A DNA stretch of 25,368 nt, taken from the NCBI GenBank assembly GCA_001304015.1, contig LJUY01000038.1, positions 1 through 25,368 on the forward strand, read 5' to 3'. The DNA is from a candidate division Zixibacteria bacterium SM23_81. GTDB taxonomy: Bacteria; SM23-81. Of this stretch, positions 1-6,625 are shown in pieces (within the stretch, counting starts at the first letter, position 1; the number at the start of each line of letters is the position of its first letter). The notes below the pieces were generated by a model. It had not been told where the DNA came from and ran no database searches. It saw only the letters and a program-made list of their open reading frames with translations. The translations under genes were made by a program, and so were the position numbers.

Positions 1-404
1 TGACCACTCTGCACCACGGTGACGGTGACATCCTTAATCTCGGTGGTGGGATAAGACGCCCCGGAGGCCAGATAGTCATCGATCTCACCAGTGACCTCTA
101 CCAGACGCCCCCTGACCAGCTCAGTAACCATGTCAAAGTCGAACACATTGATGCCCCGACCGGACTCATCCTGAACGTAGGCTCGGGTATACAGATCATC
201 CAGCACCCCCGCCCCAATGGTCACCACACCCCGGATGGTGACGATTCTGCCATCATAGTAACTGGAGCTGTCTTGGATGTTGGCGATGGGAACGATCTGC
301 AACCCCTCCGCTCGTTCCCCATCAATTGAGGTCGCCAGCCCGGCAGCAGGAGCTAGGGCAAAGAGGGCAACCACAAGAAAGACAACTGAGTGGCGACACG
401 CCAT
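1..404 (-). CDS. Secreted OB-fold domain protein, partial
   Basis: This is the N-terminal 134 codons of a gene that runs off the left edge of the window. It begins ATG at 404, after a good ribosome binding site (AGGGAGG, about 7 nt upstream). The first 24 or so residues form a signal peptide: MACRH, then a hydrophobic run VVFLVVALFALAPAAG, ending near GLATS. The mature part reads like a small OB-fold of the kind found in exported nucleic-acid or ligand-binding modules. It has the pattern 'SSSYYDGRIVTIRGVVT', then 'AYVQDESGRGINVF', then 'GRLVEVTGEIDDY', which are successive beta strands typical of that fold. Such modules often precede a nuclease, a lamin-tail domain or another exported domain, but the rest lies outside the window, so the function is unknown. 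The gene has its own promoter at 478-506. The domain call is by pattern only. Confidence 0.75.
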   Translation of the reverse strand, partial: MACRHSVVFLVVALFALAPAAGLATSIDGERAEGLQIVPIANIQDSSSYYDGRIVTIRGVVTIGAGVLDDLYTRAYVQDESGRGINVFDFDMVTELVRGRLVEVTGEIDDYLASGASYPTTEIKDVTVTVVQSG

Positions 405-477
405 CGTGCGTACCTCCCTGTAGAATTTGCGCACAAGATCGTCATCAGTCATAAGATGCAAACTCGCTCGAAAAATT

Positions 478-506
478 AAAATAGTGAATTTACCGTATAA
501 TGTCAA
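478..506 (-). promoter_or_regulatory. Sigma-A promoter of the OB-fold gene
   Basis: On the minus strand there is a perfect -35 TTGACA (501-506), a 17-bp spacer and a -10 TATTTT (478-483) followed by AA. It drives the gene starting at 404, with a leader of roughly 65-70 nt. It lies immediately downstream of the ABC transporter operon, whose last gene ends at 545. A 6-bp inverted repeat GTAACG/CGTTAC straddles that stop, but it lacks a T-tract, so the end of the upstream operon is not clearly marked. Confidence 0.75.
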
Positions 507-544
507 TCGAATAATGGCCGTAACGAAAATACAATCTTCAAACG

Positions 545-1846
545 TTACTGGACTTGGGCCATTTCTCGGTTCAACTTCTCGGCCACAGCGTCCAAGGCCT
601 CTTTGGCGCCCATCTTGCCCCTCATGGTCGTCTCGATAGCCTCCTCCTCCAGCTGACGCCGCCCGGCGTACCACTCGGCGCTTTTGGGCTGCGGCACGGC
701 GAATTCCATCTGGCGCATGACCGCCTCAAGGCCGGGGATCTTCACGAACTCGGCCTGCATCAAGTCTAGATCAAGGGCCGATCTCCGGATGGGTACATAG
801 CTGGTCTCCACGGACCAGCGGGCCTGCTGCTCAACCTCGCCCAGCCACTTAACGAAGGCCCAGGCCGCCTGCTGCTGCTCTTCGGTGGCCTTGGAGAAGA
901 TGGCCAGGTTGGTTCCGGTGAGCATCACCGCCGGTTCCTGTCCCTGGGGAATGGCAGCGATCCCCGGCACAAAGGTCAATTGTGGCTCCATGTACTTCCG
1001 GGAGACGATGTGTCCCTGGATCATGGCCACCTTCTGGGAGACGAAGTCCGTCTGGTGCTCATAGGCACCGGGAGCGATATAGGCTACATGATCTTTTTTG
1101 ACCAAATCCATCAGATACTGCAGGGCGTTAACGCCGGCGGGGGAATTGAATAGGAACTGGCTGCCGTCAGAGCTCAGGATTTGTCCGCCGTTCTGCACCA
1201 TGATGAGCTGATACATGGCGAAAATGGTGGGAATGGAGAAGGAAGTGCCCCACTGCTCGGGCTTACCGTCCCCGTTGGCATCCACCGTCAGCTTCCTGGC
1301 CATATCCCGGAACTGCTCCCAGGTTTGCGGAGGCTGGTCCGGATCAAGACCGGCCTTCTGAAACATCTCCTTGTTGTAATACAGGGCCGGCAGCCCCTTG
1401 TTGAAGGGAAAAGTCCATAGCTGTCCCTGGAAGGTGCCCCCATCCAGGAACACCGGGAAGATATCCGCCAGGTCTTCCGGGCTGAGCCCGTTGGGTCCCT
1501 CCACGAATTTCTGCATAGGCACGATGGCCCCCGCGTCGATGAAGTTGACCGTCCAGTTCTCATAGACCTGGGCCAGGGTGGGCGGGTTGCCGGCGGCGAT
1601 GGCCGCCATGATCTTCTGGCTCAGCGCTGCGTATTGCCCCATACTCGCACCGGTTACCTTAACATCGGGGTGATGGGCATTGAATTGGGCGATCATCTTC
1701 TCCAGACTTTCGCCCAGGGGCCCACCGAAGCCATACCAGAAGGTCACCTGTGTTTCGCCTTTTGCCCCTTCCTTCTTTCCCCCACAACCAGCCAAAGTGA
1801 AAAAACAGGCCAAGATCAAAAACACCGCCAGGCCTCTTTTACACAT
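545..1846 (-). CDS. ABC transporter extracellular solute-binding lipoprotein (family 1)
   Basis: This is the substrate-binding component of a carbohydrate-type ABC importer. I place the start at the ATG at 1846 (433 aa), because a strong GGAGG lies about 8 nt upstream. A longer frame opens at 1876 but lacks support. The N-terminus MCKRGLAVFLILACFFTLAGC is a lipoprotein signal with lipobox LAGC (residues 18-21), so Cys21 would be lipidated. The mature start 'TQVTFWYGFGGPLGESLEKMIAQF' and the 'FNKGLPALYYNKEMFQKAGLDP' region are hallmarks of family 1 binding proteins. 'TWEQFRDMARKLT' and 'TGTNLAIFSKATEEQQQAAWAFVKWL' fit the same family. The sequence recalls UgpB-like proteins, so sugar or glycerol-3-phosphate-type ligands are possible, but I do not assign one. 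It is the last gene of the operon, 56 nt after the second permease. No ATPase gene is linked. Confidence 0.9.
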   Translation of the reverse strand: MCKRGLAVFLILACFFTLAGCGGKKEGAKGETQVTFWYGFGGPLGESLEKMIAQFNAHHPDVKVTGASMGQYAALSQKIMAAIAAGNPPTLAQVYENWTVNFIDAGAIVPMQKFVEGPNGLSPEDLADIFPVFLDGGTFQGQLWTFPFNKGLPALYYNKEMFQKAGLDPDQPPQTWEQFRDMARKLTVDANGDGKPEQWGTSFSIPTIFAMYQLIMVQNGGQILSSDGSQFLFNSPAGVNALQYLMDLVKKDHVAYIAPGAYEHQTDFVSQKVAMIQGHIVSRKYMEPQLTFVPGIAAIPQGQEPAVMLTGTNLAIFSKATEEQQQAAWAFVKWLGEVEQQARWSVETSYVPIRRSALDLDLMQAEFVKIPGLEAVMRQMEFAVPQPKSAEWYAGRRQLEEEAIETTMRGKMGAKEALDAVAEKLNREMAQVQ

Positions 1847-1902
1847 GATCAAACCTCCGTGAAAAAGTTCCTGCAACTATCACCCATCTGTTCTCGACGA
1901 CA

Positions 1903-2754
1903 TCACTCCTTTAAACCGCTGCGGGCAAAGCTCGAGATGATCTGCTTCTGCGCCACGAAGAAAATGGCCAGCAGCGGCGAGATGCAGAAGGTGGCGGCGG
2001 CCATCATCAATGTATACTGAGTGCCCTGCTCTGTTGAAAAATAGGCCAATCCCACCTGAATGATCCGTTTGCTGACACTGTTGGTCACCACCAGTGGCCA
2101 CATAAAGCTATTCCAGCTTCCAATGAGGGAAAACAGGGACACGGCCACCAGGATCGATTTGGACAGGGGAATCATCACCCGCCAGAGAAAGCCAAATCGG
2201 CTGCAGCCATCAATGGTGGCGGCGTCGTAAAGGTCGTTGGGAATAGTCCGAAAGTGCTGCCGCAGCCAGAAGATGCTGAAGACATGGGCGGCCCAGGGGA
2301 TGATCAGAGCATAGTAGGTATCCACCCAGCCCAGTTTAGAGAGAATTACGTAACTGGGGACCAAATAGACGGGCATAGGGACCATCATCATGCTTAAAAA
2401 CAGCAGGAAGATGGTCTCGCGTCCCGGAAAACGCATTCGGGCGAACGCATAGGCCGCCAGGGAAGAGGTGATGAGCACCAGCACCATCACCGAGAGGGCC
2501 ACGAAGATGGTGTTCAGAAAATATAGCGGGAAAGGCACCGCCCGCCAAGCATCGATGTAGTTGGAGAAATCGAAAACTTGGGGTATCCAGGTGGGCGGGA
2601 AGCGAAGGGCCTCGGGTGGGGTTTTCAAAGAGGTCGACAGCATCCAGAAGAAGGGCAGAATCATGGTTGCCGCGCCCAAGGCTAAGATCAGGTATAGCAT
2701 GATCCTGCCAGCAAGCCGGGACAATCTGTATGATGCCACCCTGTCGCGCATCAT
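1903..2754 (-). CDS. Carbohydrate ABC transporter permease, MalG/UgpE type
   Basis: This is one of the two inner-membrane permeases of the importer (283 aa, normal for MalG-type proteins). It has six hydrophobic segments, the first at about residues 18-38. The conserved cytoplasmic EAA loop reads 'YDAATIDGCSRFGFLWRVMIPLSKS', where the ATPase docks. The N-terminal 'STSLKTPPEALRFPPTWIP' is the usual MalG-family periplasmic stretch after the first helix. The start ATG at 2754 overlaps the stop of the upstream permease by 4 nt (ATGA), so the two are translationally coupled. A second ATG follows immediately. The partners are the MalF-type permease upstream and the binding lipoprotein downstream. 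Confidence 0.92.
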   Translation of the reverse strand: MMRDRVASYRLSRLAGRIMLYLILALGAATMILPFFWMLSTSLKTPPEALRFPPTWIPQVFDFSNYIDAWRAVPFPLYFLNTIFVALSVMVLVLITSSLAAYAFARMRFPGRETIFLLFLSMMMVPMPVYLVPSYVILSKLGWVDTYYALIIPWAAHVFSIFWLRQHFRTIPNDLYDAATIDGCSRFGFLWRVMIPLSKSILVAVSLFSLIGSWNSFMWPLVVTNSVSKRIIQVGLAYFSTEQGTQYTLMMAAATFCISPLLAIFFVAQKQIISSFARSGLKE

Positions 2755-3797
2755 GCGTAATGCACTCTCCTCTCCAGCACTCTGCGCTGCAAAATGGATA
2801 GGGACAGAAGGATCATAAACAAAATCAGGGCGATGGCACTGGCATAGCCACGGTCAAAGCCCTCCATAAATCCCCGCTCGTATAAATAGAAAACGATCAC
2901 CTTGGTCGTGCCCAGAGGTCCTCCCTGGGGAGTGGTCATCATCCAGATTTGAGTGAAGACCTGGAAGGTAGTGATGGTGGTCACCATCAGGACATAAAAG
3001 GTGATGGGCGACAGAATGGGCCAGGTGATGTGCCAGAAGGAAGCCCGGGCGCCGGCGCCGTCGATGCGGGCGGCCTCATAGTACTGCTCCGGGATATTCT
3101 GTAGGCCGGCCAGAAAAATGATGATGTTGTAGCCCAACCCTTTCCACACGCTCATGATGATGATGGCATAGAGTGCTAGGCTGGGGCCACCCAACCATTC
3201 GGGGACCTGAATCCCCAGACCTCCCAGGGCCAGCTTGATCACTCCTGTGGATTCTGAGAGCCACAATAACTTATTGATGCCAGTGAGCTTGAGGAAATAG
3301 TTGGCCAAGCCCATCTCTGGATGATAGATCCATTTCCACACCAGGGAGACCGCCACCAGAGACGTGACCACGGGCAGGAAATAGGTGGTCCGAAAGAAGC
3401 CCATGGCCTTGATCTTCTTGCTCAATAAAACCGCGATGAATAGGGACAAGAAGAGGCTGGCGGGCACCATCCCAAAGACGAAATAGACGGTATTTAAGAG
3501 AGACTGCCAGAACTTGGGATCCTGGAACATGGTAGAGTAATTTCCCAAGCCGAGGAAGGAGCCCTTCACCAAACCCCAACGGAAAAAACTGATGTAGAAG
3601 GAAGAGAGAATGGGCAGAAGCCGAAAGACGACGATAACGGCTGCAGCGGGAAGAAGATACAGGAAGGGAGAGAAAGTTTTACGCCATCTCCTTCTGGGAA
3701 CATTATGTGGAAAAGTAGCTCCTGAGGTACCGGGAAGGCCCATGCATGCTTTCCGGAAAAGGAGATTCTGTGATCCCACGACGTGCCGCCACACCAC
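2751..3797 (-). CDS. Carbohydrate ABC transporter permease, MalF/UgpA type
   Basis: This is the first gene of the importer operon. It encodes a six-helix permease with the family segment 'FSPFLYLLPAAAVIVVFRLLPI' near residue 43 and the EAA loop 'YEAARIDGAGARASFWHITWPILSP', the ATPase contact. The frame opens with GTG at 3797 (348 aa), and other in-frame starts are GTG at 3779 and ATG at 3743 (330 aa). The predicted transcription start is only about 11 nt upstream of 3797, and no candidate has a clean ribosome binding site. The exact start is therefore uncertain, and the family-typical part begins about 40 residues in. The gene overlaps the next permease by 4 nt. Expression probably depends on the repeat-containing promoter just upstream. 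Confidence 0.88.
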   Translation of the reverse strand: MVWRHVVGSQNLLFRKACMGLPGTSGATFPHNVPRRRWRKTFSPFLYLLPAAAVIVVFRLLPILSSFYISFFRWGLVKGSFLGLGNYSTMFQDPKFWQSLLNTVYFVFGMVPASLFLSLFIAVLLSKKIKAMGFFRTTYFLPVVTSLVAVSLVWKWIYHPEMGLANYFLKLTGINKLLWLSESTGVIKLALGGLGIQVPEWLGGPSLALYAIIIMSVWKGLGYNIIIFLAGLQNIPEQYYEAARIDGAGARASFWHITWPILSPITFYVLMVTTITTFQVFTQIWMMTTPQGGPLGTTKVIVFYLYERGFMEGFDRGYASAIALILFMILLSLSILQRRVLERRVHYA

Positions 3798-3798
3798 A

Positions 3799-3839
3799 AT
3801 GAAATAGCCTCACCATGATAATGAAATGGCCTCACCATG
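3799..3839 (-). repeat. Tandem direct repeat over the ABC operon promoter
   Basis: Two near-identical 19-mers lie 22 bp apart. In minus orientation they are CATGGTGAGGCCATTTCAT (3821-3839) and CATGGTGAGGCTATTTCAT (3799-3817), with 18 of 19 positions identical. The first copy fills the -35/-10 spacer, and the second overlaps the -10 box and the expected transcription start. A period of about two helical turns puts both copies on the same face of the DNA. This looks like an operator for a transcription factor, but no regulator gene is adjacent. Confidence 0.75.
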
Positions 3840-3843
3840 TCAA
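3815..3843 (-). promoter_or_regulatory. Sigma-A promoter of the ABC transporter operon
   Basis: The -35 TTGACA (3838-3843) is followed by a 17-bp spacer and the -10 TATCAT (3815-3820), in minus orientation. Transcription would start near 3808, leaving a leader of only about 11 nt before the GTG at 3797. The promoter is embedded in the tandem repeat at 3799-3839, which suggests direct control by a repressor or activator bound there. Confidence 0.7.
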
Positions 3844-3891
3844 GTCTATTTTTAGCCCGCCCAGAGGCAATCCTGGCCAGCTTCTCAGGGC

Positions 3892-3919
3892 AAAAAAAGC
3901 CCAGCATGAAAAGCTGGGC
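3892..3919 (-). terminator. Rho-independent terminator of the C25 peptidase gene
   Basis: In minus orientation a perfect 7-bp stem GCCCAGC/GCTGGGC (3913-3919 with 3899-3905) has a 7-nt loop and is followed at once by seven T residues (3892-3898). It lies 31 nt after the peptidase stop, and it separates that gene from the ABC operon promoter downstream. Confidence 0.92.
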
Positions 3920-3949
3920 CTTGGGTGCTTACTACGCTGGCGGATATTA

Positions 3950-6256
3950 CTATTCAGCCGGTTCTGTGATCAGTTCGATGTCATATTCACCCACGGTATT
4001 GGAGGGATCCGATTTCTCCCCGAAGCCATTCACCGCTTTCACGGCATAGTAGTAATTTGTGCCCACCACCCCTGTGACGCCCACATCGGTGTAAGTAGTA
4101 TCTGTGGTCCCTGCGATGGAATCCTCTGGGGCGGGTAAAAAAGAGCTTTGGTGGTCGCGGTAAATCACGTAACGGACCACCTCTTTCTCATTCGGCGGGG
4201 TCCAGGTCAAAACCAGATCGCCCTGAGACAGATCGATCTCCAGGTTGCCGATTGCCGGTGGAGGTCCGCTGGAATTCACCTGGGCTGCTCCTTCATAGGG
4301 CAGACAGTTGTTTTTCGTCACCGTAACGAACAGGGTGCCGGGAGTGGTCGGGGAGGGATTCAAGGTCACATCCCCGTTGCTATCAGTGTTGTCGGTCAAA
4401 TACACCTCACCCGGCTTCCACAAACAGACATAGGCTCCGCTCAGGCCGCTGCCACCAGATTCCACATGCACCAAAAAGGAAGAGTTTCCCAACGGCAGAG
4501 TGGTTATATGGTTGACGTCCAAGCTTTCAGGGGTGTCAGTCCAAATGGGCATAGACGGCTCGCCCAAAAGACAGAAGGTCCATTCACAGTGTCTATGAGT
4601 ATTCGACGCATTTTGATTAAATTGGTGTTTGCTCCACACGAGAGCTTCGCCCAGGTTATCCTGGCCGTTTTGAAAAATCCCTCTCCACCAATCTCTGTCC
4701 AGCTGACCTGAGAGCCCCTCTGGATAACCGACATAATACCAGCCATCCCGAGTGTTGCCTGTGAAGGAGACGCCGGCCTGATTGGGATTATAGATCACGA
4801 AATGCTCGGCGATACAATCGTTGTGGGTCATGTCGTTGGGCCAACAGCCTGTTGAGACGATGTTGGATGGCTGGCCGTCATTGGTCAAGCCGTTCACGTG
4901 AAACATGCTGAGGCTCAAGTTATGATTCACATAACCGATGCCCATGACGGTGCTGTTGGCATGATCGTTATGGTTGACCAGGTTCTGGCCGGCATTTAGG
5001 TAGGCGCGGGCGACATCCAGGTGATTGCCGCTATGGCTGTCGTATACCTTGTTCACGTTGAAACGGGCGGGAATATAGCCATCGATGGTCTCCTTCAATT
5101 GCTCCCCGGGTGTGGAGGAGTCCAAATCCATTCCGATGAGCAAAACGTCCAGGGGATAGTCGCTCACCGGCGGGTCCCTCTCGTATTTCAAGATCTTATC
5201 AATGGCTGTGCTGAACTGGGTCGAGCTCGCCCCTGGGATGCGACCCACGAACACCTCACAGGTCCAGTCATCGTCGTAGTCGGCATAGTAGTTATCGCTG
5301 GGCGTGTTCGCAAGGTAGTAAGTCCGGTATTTGAAGGGCACAGCGCCATCTTCACCGCCTATCAGGAAATACAGGGTCCCCCAGGTGCTGTGGGCATCGA
5401 TGACGAAGTTGCGGATTTGCTCCTGGTCGTCCGAGCCGCTGTAGTTGGCATAGATATATGCGGTGCTCACCACCGTGTCTCGAAGACCTTTCTTGTTGTG
5501 CCACTCCACAAGGTCATCGAAACAAGTAAGATAAGACTCGCTGGTAATGACCACGTGGTCGAACTGGCCAGCGGGAAGCGCTTTAGAGGCCTCTCTCGGC
5601 GGTGGATCCAGAACCACATCCTGTGGATTGACTACCATCCCCCGCACCCTTTTCTGGTACACTTTCCTCTGCTTTTCCGTGAACTTTGCATACGATTCTC
5701 GGGAAACGTGGTCCGGCCGGCTCTCCACCGTCACCGCCAGTTTTTGATGCAAGACCAAACGACCAGTGACCGGCACGTATTGCAGGGGATACACCGTTAC
5801 CACAGCCATTTGCTGCCCAGCTAGATCGGTCTGCCCATCCAACTGACCTAACTTCCCAGGATACAGCTGAGCAGATCTGTAAACCCTCTCATCTGGTTCC
5901 ACAAACGCAGGCGTCGGGCTACCATCCAGTCGCTGGGGTGGCTGCCCCGGAAAGATGTAGTAGGCACCAGGCAGCTCCTGGCTGGCTAGCAAGCGTACCC
6001 GAACCGCCACGGCCGCGGTGCCCGAGGGAATGGCCACCAGGACCTGCTGGGTCGGCAAAGCCGGCTGCCCAAGCCGAGAGAGTACGTCCCCATCGGCTAG
6101 ACGAACCCGATCATAACCACGAACCTGGTCAAACAAAAGCTGCTCCTCAGCGAAAGAGAGGATCACCGTGGTCTCCTGAGCTGCCAAGACCCCCTGAGTA
6201 ACCACCAAGGCCATAAGAACAGCGACAAGAAAGGATATGAACCGCTGAACTTCCAT
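3950..6256 (-). CDS. Secreted C25 (gingipain-like) cysteine peptidase with Fn3 domain
   Basis: This 768-aa exported protein resembles family C25 (gingipain) peptidases. The ATG at 6256 follows an excellent AGGAGGTGATT site. Residues 1-26 are a signal peptide (cleavage near VLAA-QE). Residues about 30-210 look like the propeptide, with short beta-rich stretches and 'LPTQQVLVAIPSG'. The catalytic region is about 233-570. It opens with 'FDHVVITSESY' and has 'DAHSTWGTLYFLIGGEDGAVP', 'NHNDHANS' with H429/H432 as the likely catalytic His, and 'STGCWPNDMTHNDCIAEHF' with C471 as the likely nucleophile. It ends with the family-typical 'LLGEPSMPIWT' (563-573). A CNA-B- or PKD-like beta segment follows (about 590-660), then an Fn3-like domain (about 666-757, 'LVLTWTPPNEKEVVRYVIYRD'). 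No type IX secretion tail is visible. It is transcribed alone. Confidence 0.88.
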   Translation of the reverse strand: MEVQRFISFLVAVLMALVVTQGVLAAQETTVILSFAEEQLLFDQVRGYDRVRLADGDVLSRLGQPALPTQQVLVAIPSGTAAVAVRVRLLASQELPGAYYIFPGQPPQRLDGSPTPAFVEPDERVYRSAQLYPGKLGQLDGQTDLAGQQMAVVTVYPLQYVPVTGRLVLHQKLAVTVESRPDHVSRESYAKFTEKQRKVYQKRVRGMVVNPQDVVLDPPPREASKALPAGQFDHVVITSESYLTCFDDLVEWHNKKGLRDTVVSTAYIYANYSGSDDQEQIRNFVIDAHSTWGTLYFLIGGEDGAVPFKYRTYYLANTPSDNYYADYDDDWTCEVFVGRIPGASSTQFSTAIDKILKYERDPPVSDYPLDVLLIGMDLDSSTPGEQLKETIDGYIPARFNVNKVYDSHSGNHLDVARAYLNAGQNLVNHNDHANSTVMGIGYVNHNLSLSMFHVNGLTNDGQPSNIVSTGCWPNDMTHNDCIAEHFVIYNPNQAGVSFTGNTRDGWYYVGYPEGLSGQLDRDWWRGIFQNGQDNLGEALVWSKHQFNQNASNTHRHCEWTFCLLGEPSMPIWTDTPESLDVNHITTLPLGNSSFLVHVESGGSGLSGAYVCLWKPGEVYLTDNTDSNGDVTLNPSPTTPGTLFVTVTKNNCLPYEGAAQVNSSGPPPAIGNLEIDLSQGDLVLTWTPPNEKEVVRYVIYRDHQSSFLPAPEDSIAGTTDTTYTDVGVTGVVGTNYYYAVKAVNGFGEKSDPSNTVGEYDIELITEPAE

Positions 6257-6334
6257 GCAATCACCTCCTGAAGGAACTTCGTTTGATTTGTTGTTCTAAG
6301 ATAAGTGGCAGAGTTTTCACTCTCGTGCTTGCTT

Positions 6335-6367
6335 GCTCACTAGCTTGCTAGCTGAGCCCTTTTTTTT
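6335..6367 (+). terminator. Plus-strand intrinsic terminator-like hairpin in the C25 leader
   Basis: Arms GCTCACTAGC (6335-6344) and GCTAGCTGAGC (6347-6357) form a stem with a single bulged G. CC and then eight T residues follow (6360-6367) on the plus strand. A second small inverted repeat, AGAGT-TTTC-ACTCT, lies just upstream (6310-6323). No plus-strand gene precedes it. It lies in the 5' leader of the minus-strand peptidase gene, so it may end antisense transcription or act as a leader hairpin. Confidence 0.55.
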
Positions 6368-6423
6368 GCATTGAACCTAAAAGCTATTTTCGCGAGTAAT
6401 GAACAACCAATCCACCATCCTTC

Positions 6424-6453
6424 ATTTTATCACAAATAATGGTGCCGTGTCAA
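6424..6453 (-). promoter_or_regulatory. Sigma-A promoter of the C25 peptidase gene
   Basis: In minus orientation the -35 TTGACA (6448-6453) and -10 TAAAAT (6424-6429) are separated by 18 bp. The predicted start near 6417 gives a leader of about 160 nt that carries the hairpin at 6335-6357. Together with the terminators on each side, this makes the peptidase gene a separate transcription unit. The rest of the 6257-6625 gap holds this promoter, the hairpin and the rpoD terminator, and no gene. Confidence 0.75.
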
Positions 6454-6537
6454 GCCTTTTCGAAAATAAACGCGCTGGACCAGAGAAATTACGTATTTTC
6501 ACGTAGTATGTACCCATCCCTCAATCTTTGGCCAGAT

Positions 6538-6582
6538 AAAAAAACCGTCCTATGCTCCAAACAGAAAACATACGCAGGACGG
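6538..6582 (-). terminator. Intrinsic terminator after rpoD
   Basis: In minus orientation CCGTCC (6577-6582) pairs with GGACGG (6545-6550). The stem can extend inward through TATG/CATA with a small internal loop. Seven T residues follow directly (6538-6544). It lies about 45 nt after the rpoD stop and marks the end of the rpsU-to-rpoD operon. Confidence 0.88.
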
Positions 6583-6625
6583 CCTGATTGAAGACGGTGG
6601 AGGTCGCAAGAAAATCGAAGCCTGA

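Noticed and set aside
508-550. Terminator at the end of the ABC operon (GTAACG/CGTTAC inverted repeat)
   Set aside because: The stem is only 6 bp with a long loop and lacks a T-tract.
5021-5824. A 267-codon open frame on the plus strand opposite the C25 peptidase gene
   Set aside because: The minus-strand frame has a signal peptide, catalytic motifs and full length; the plus frame has no motif or ribosome site support.
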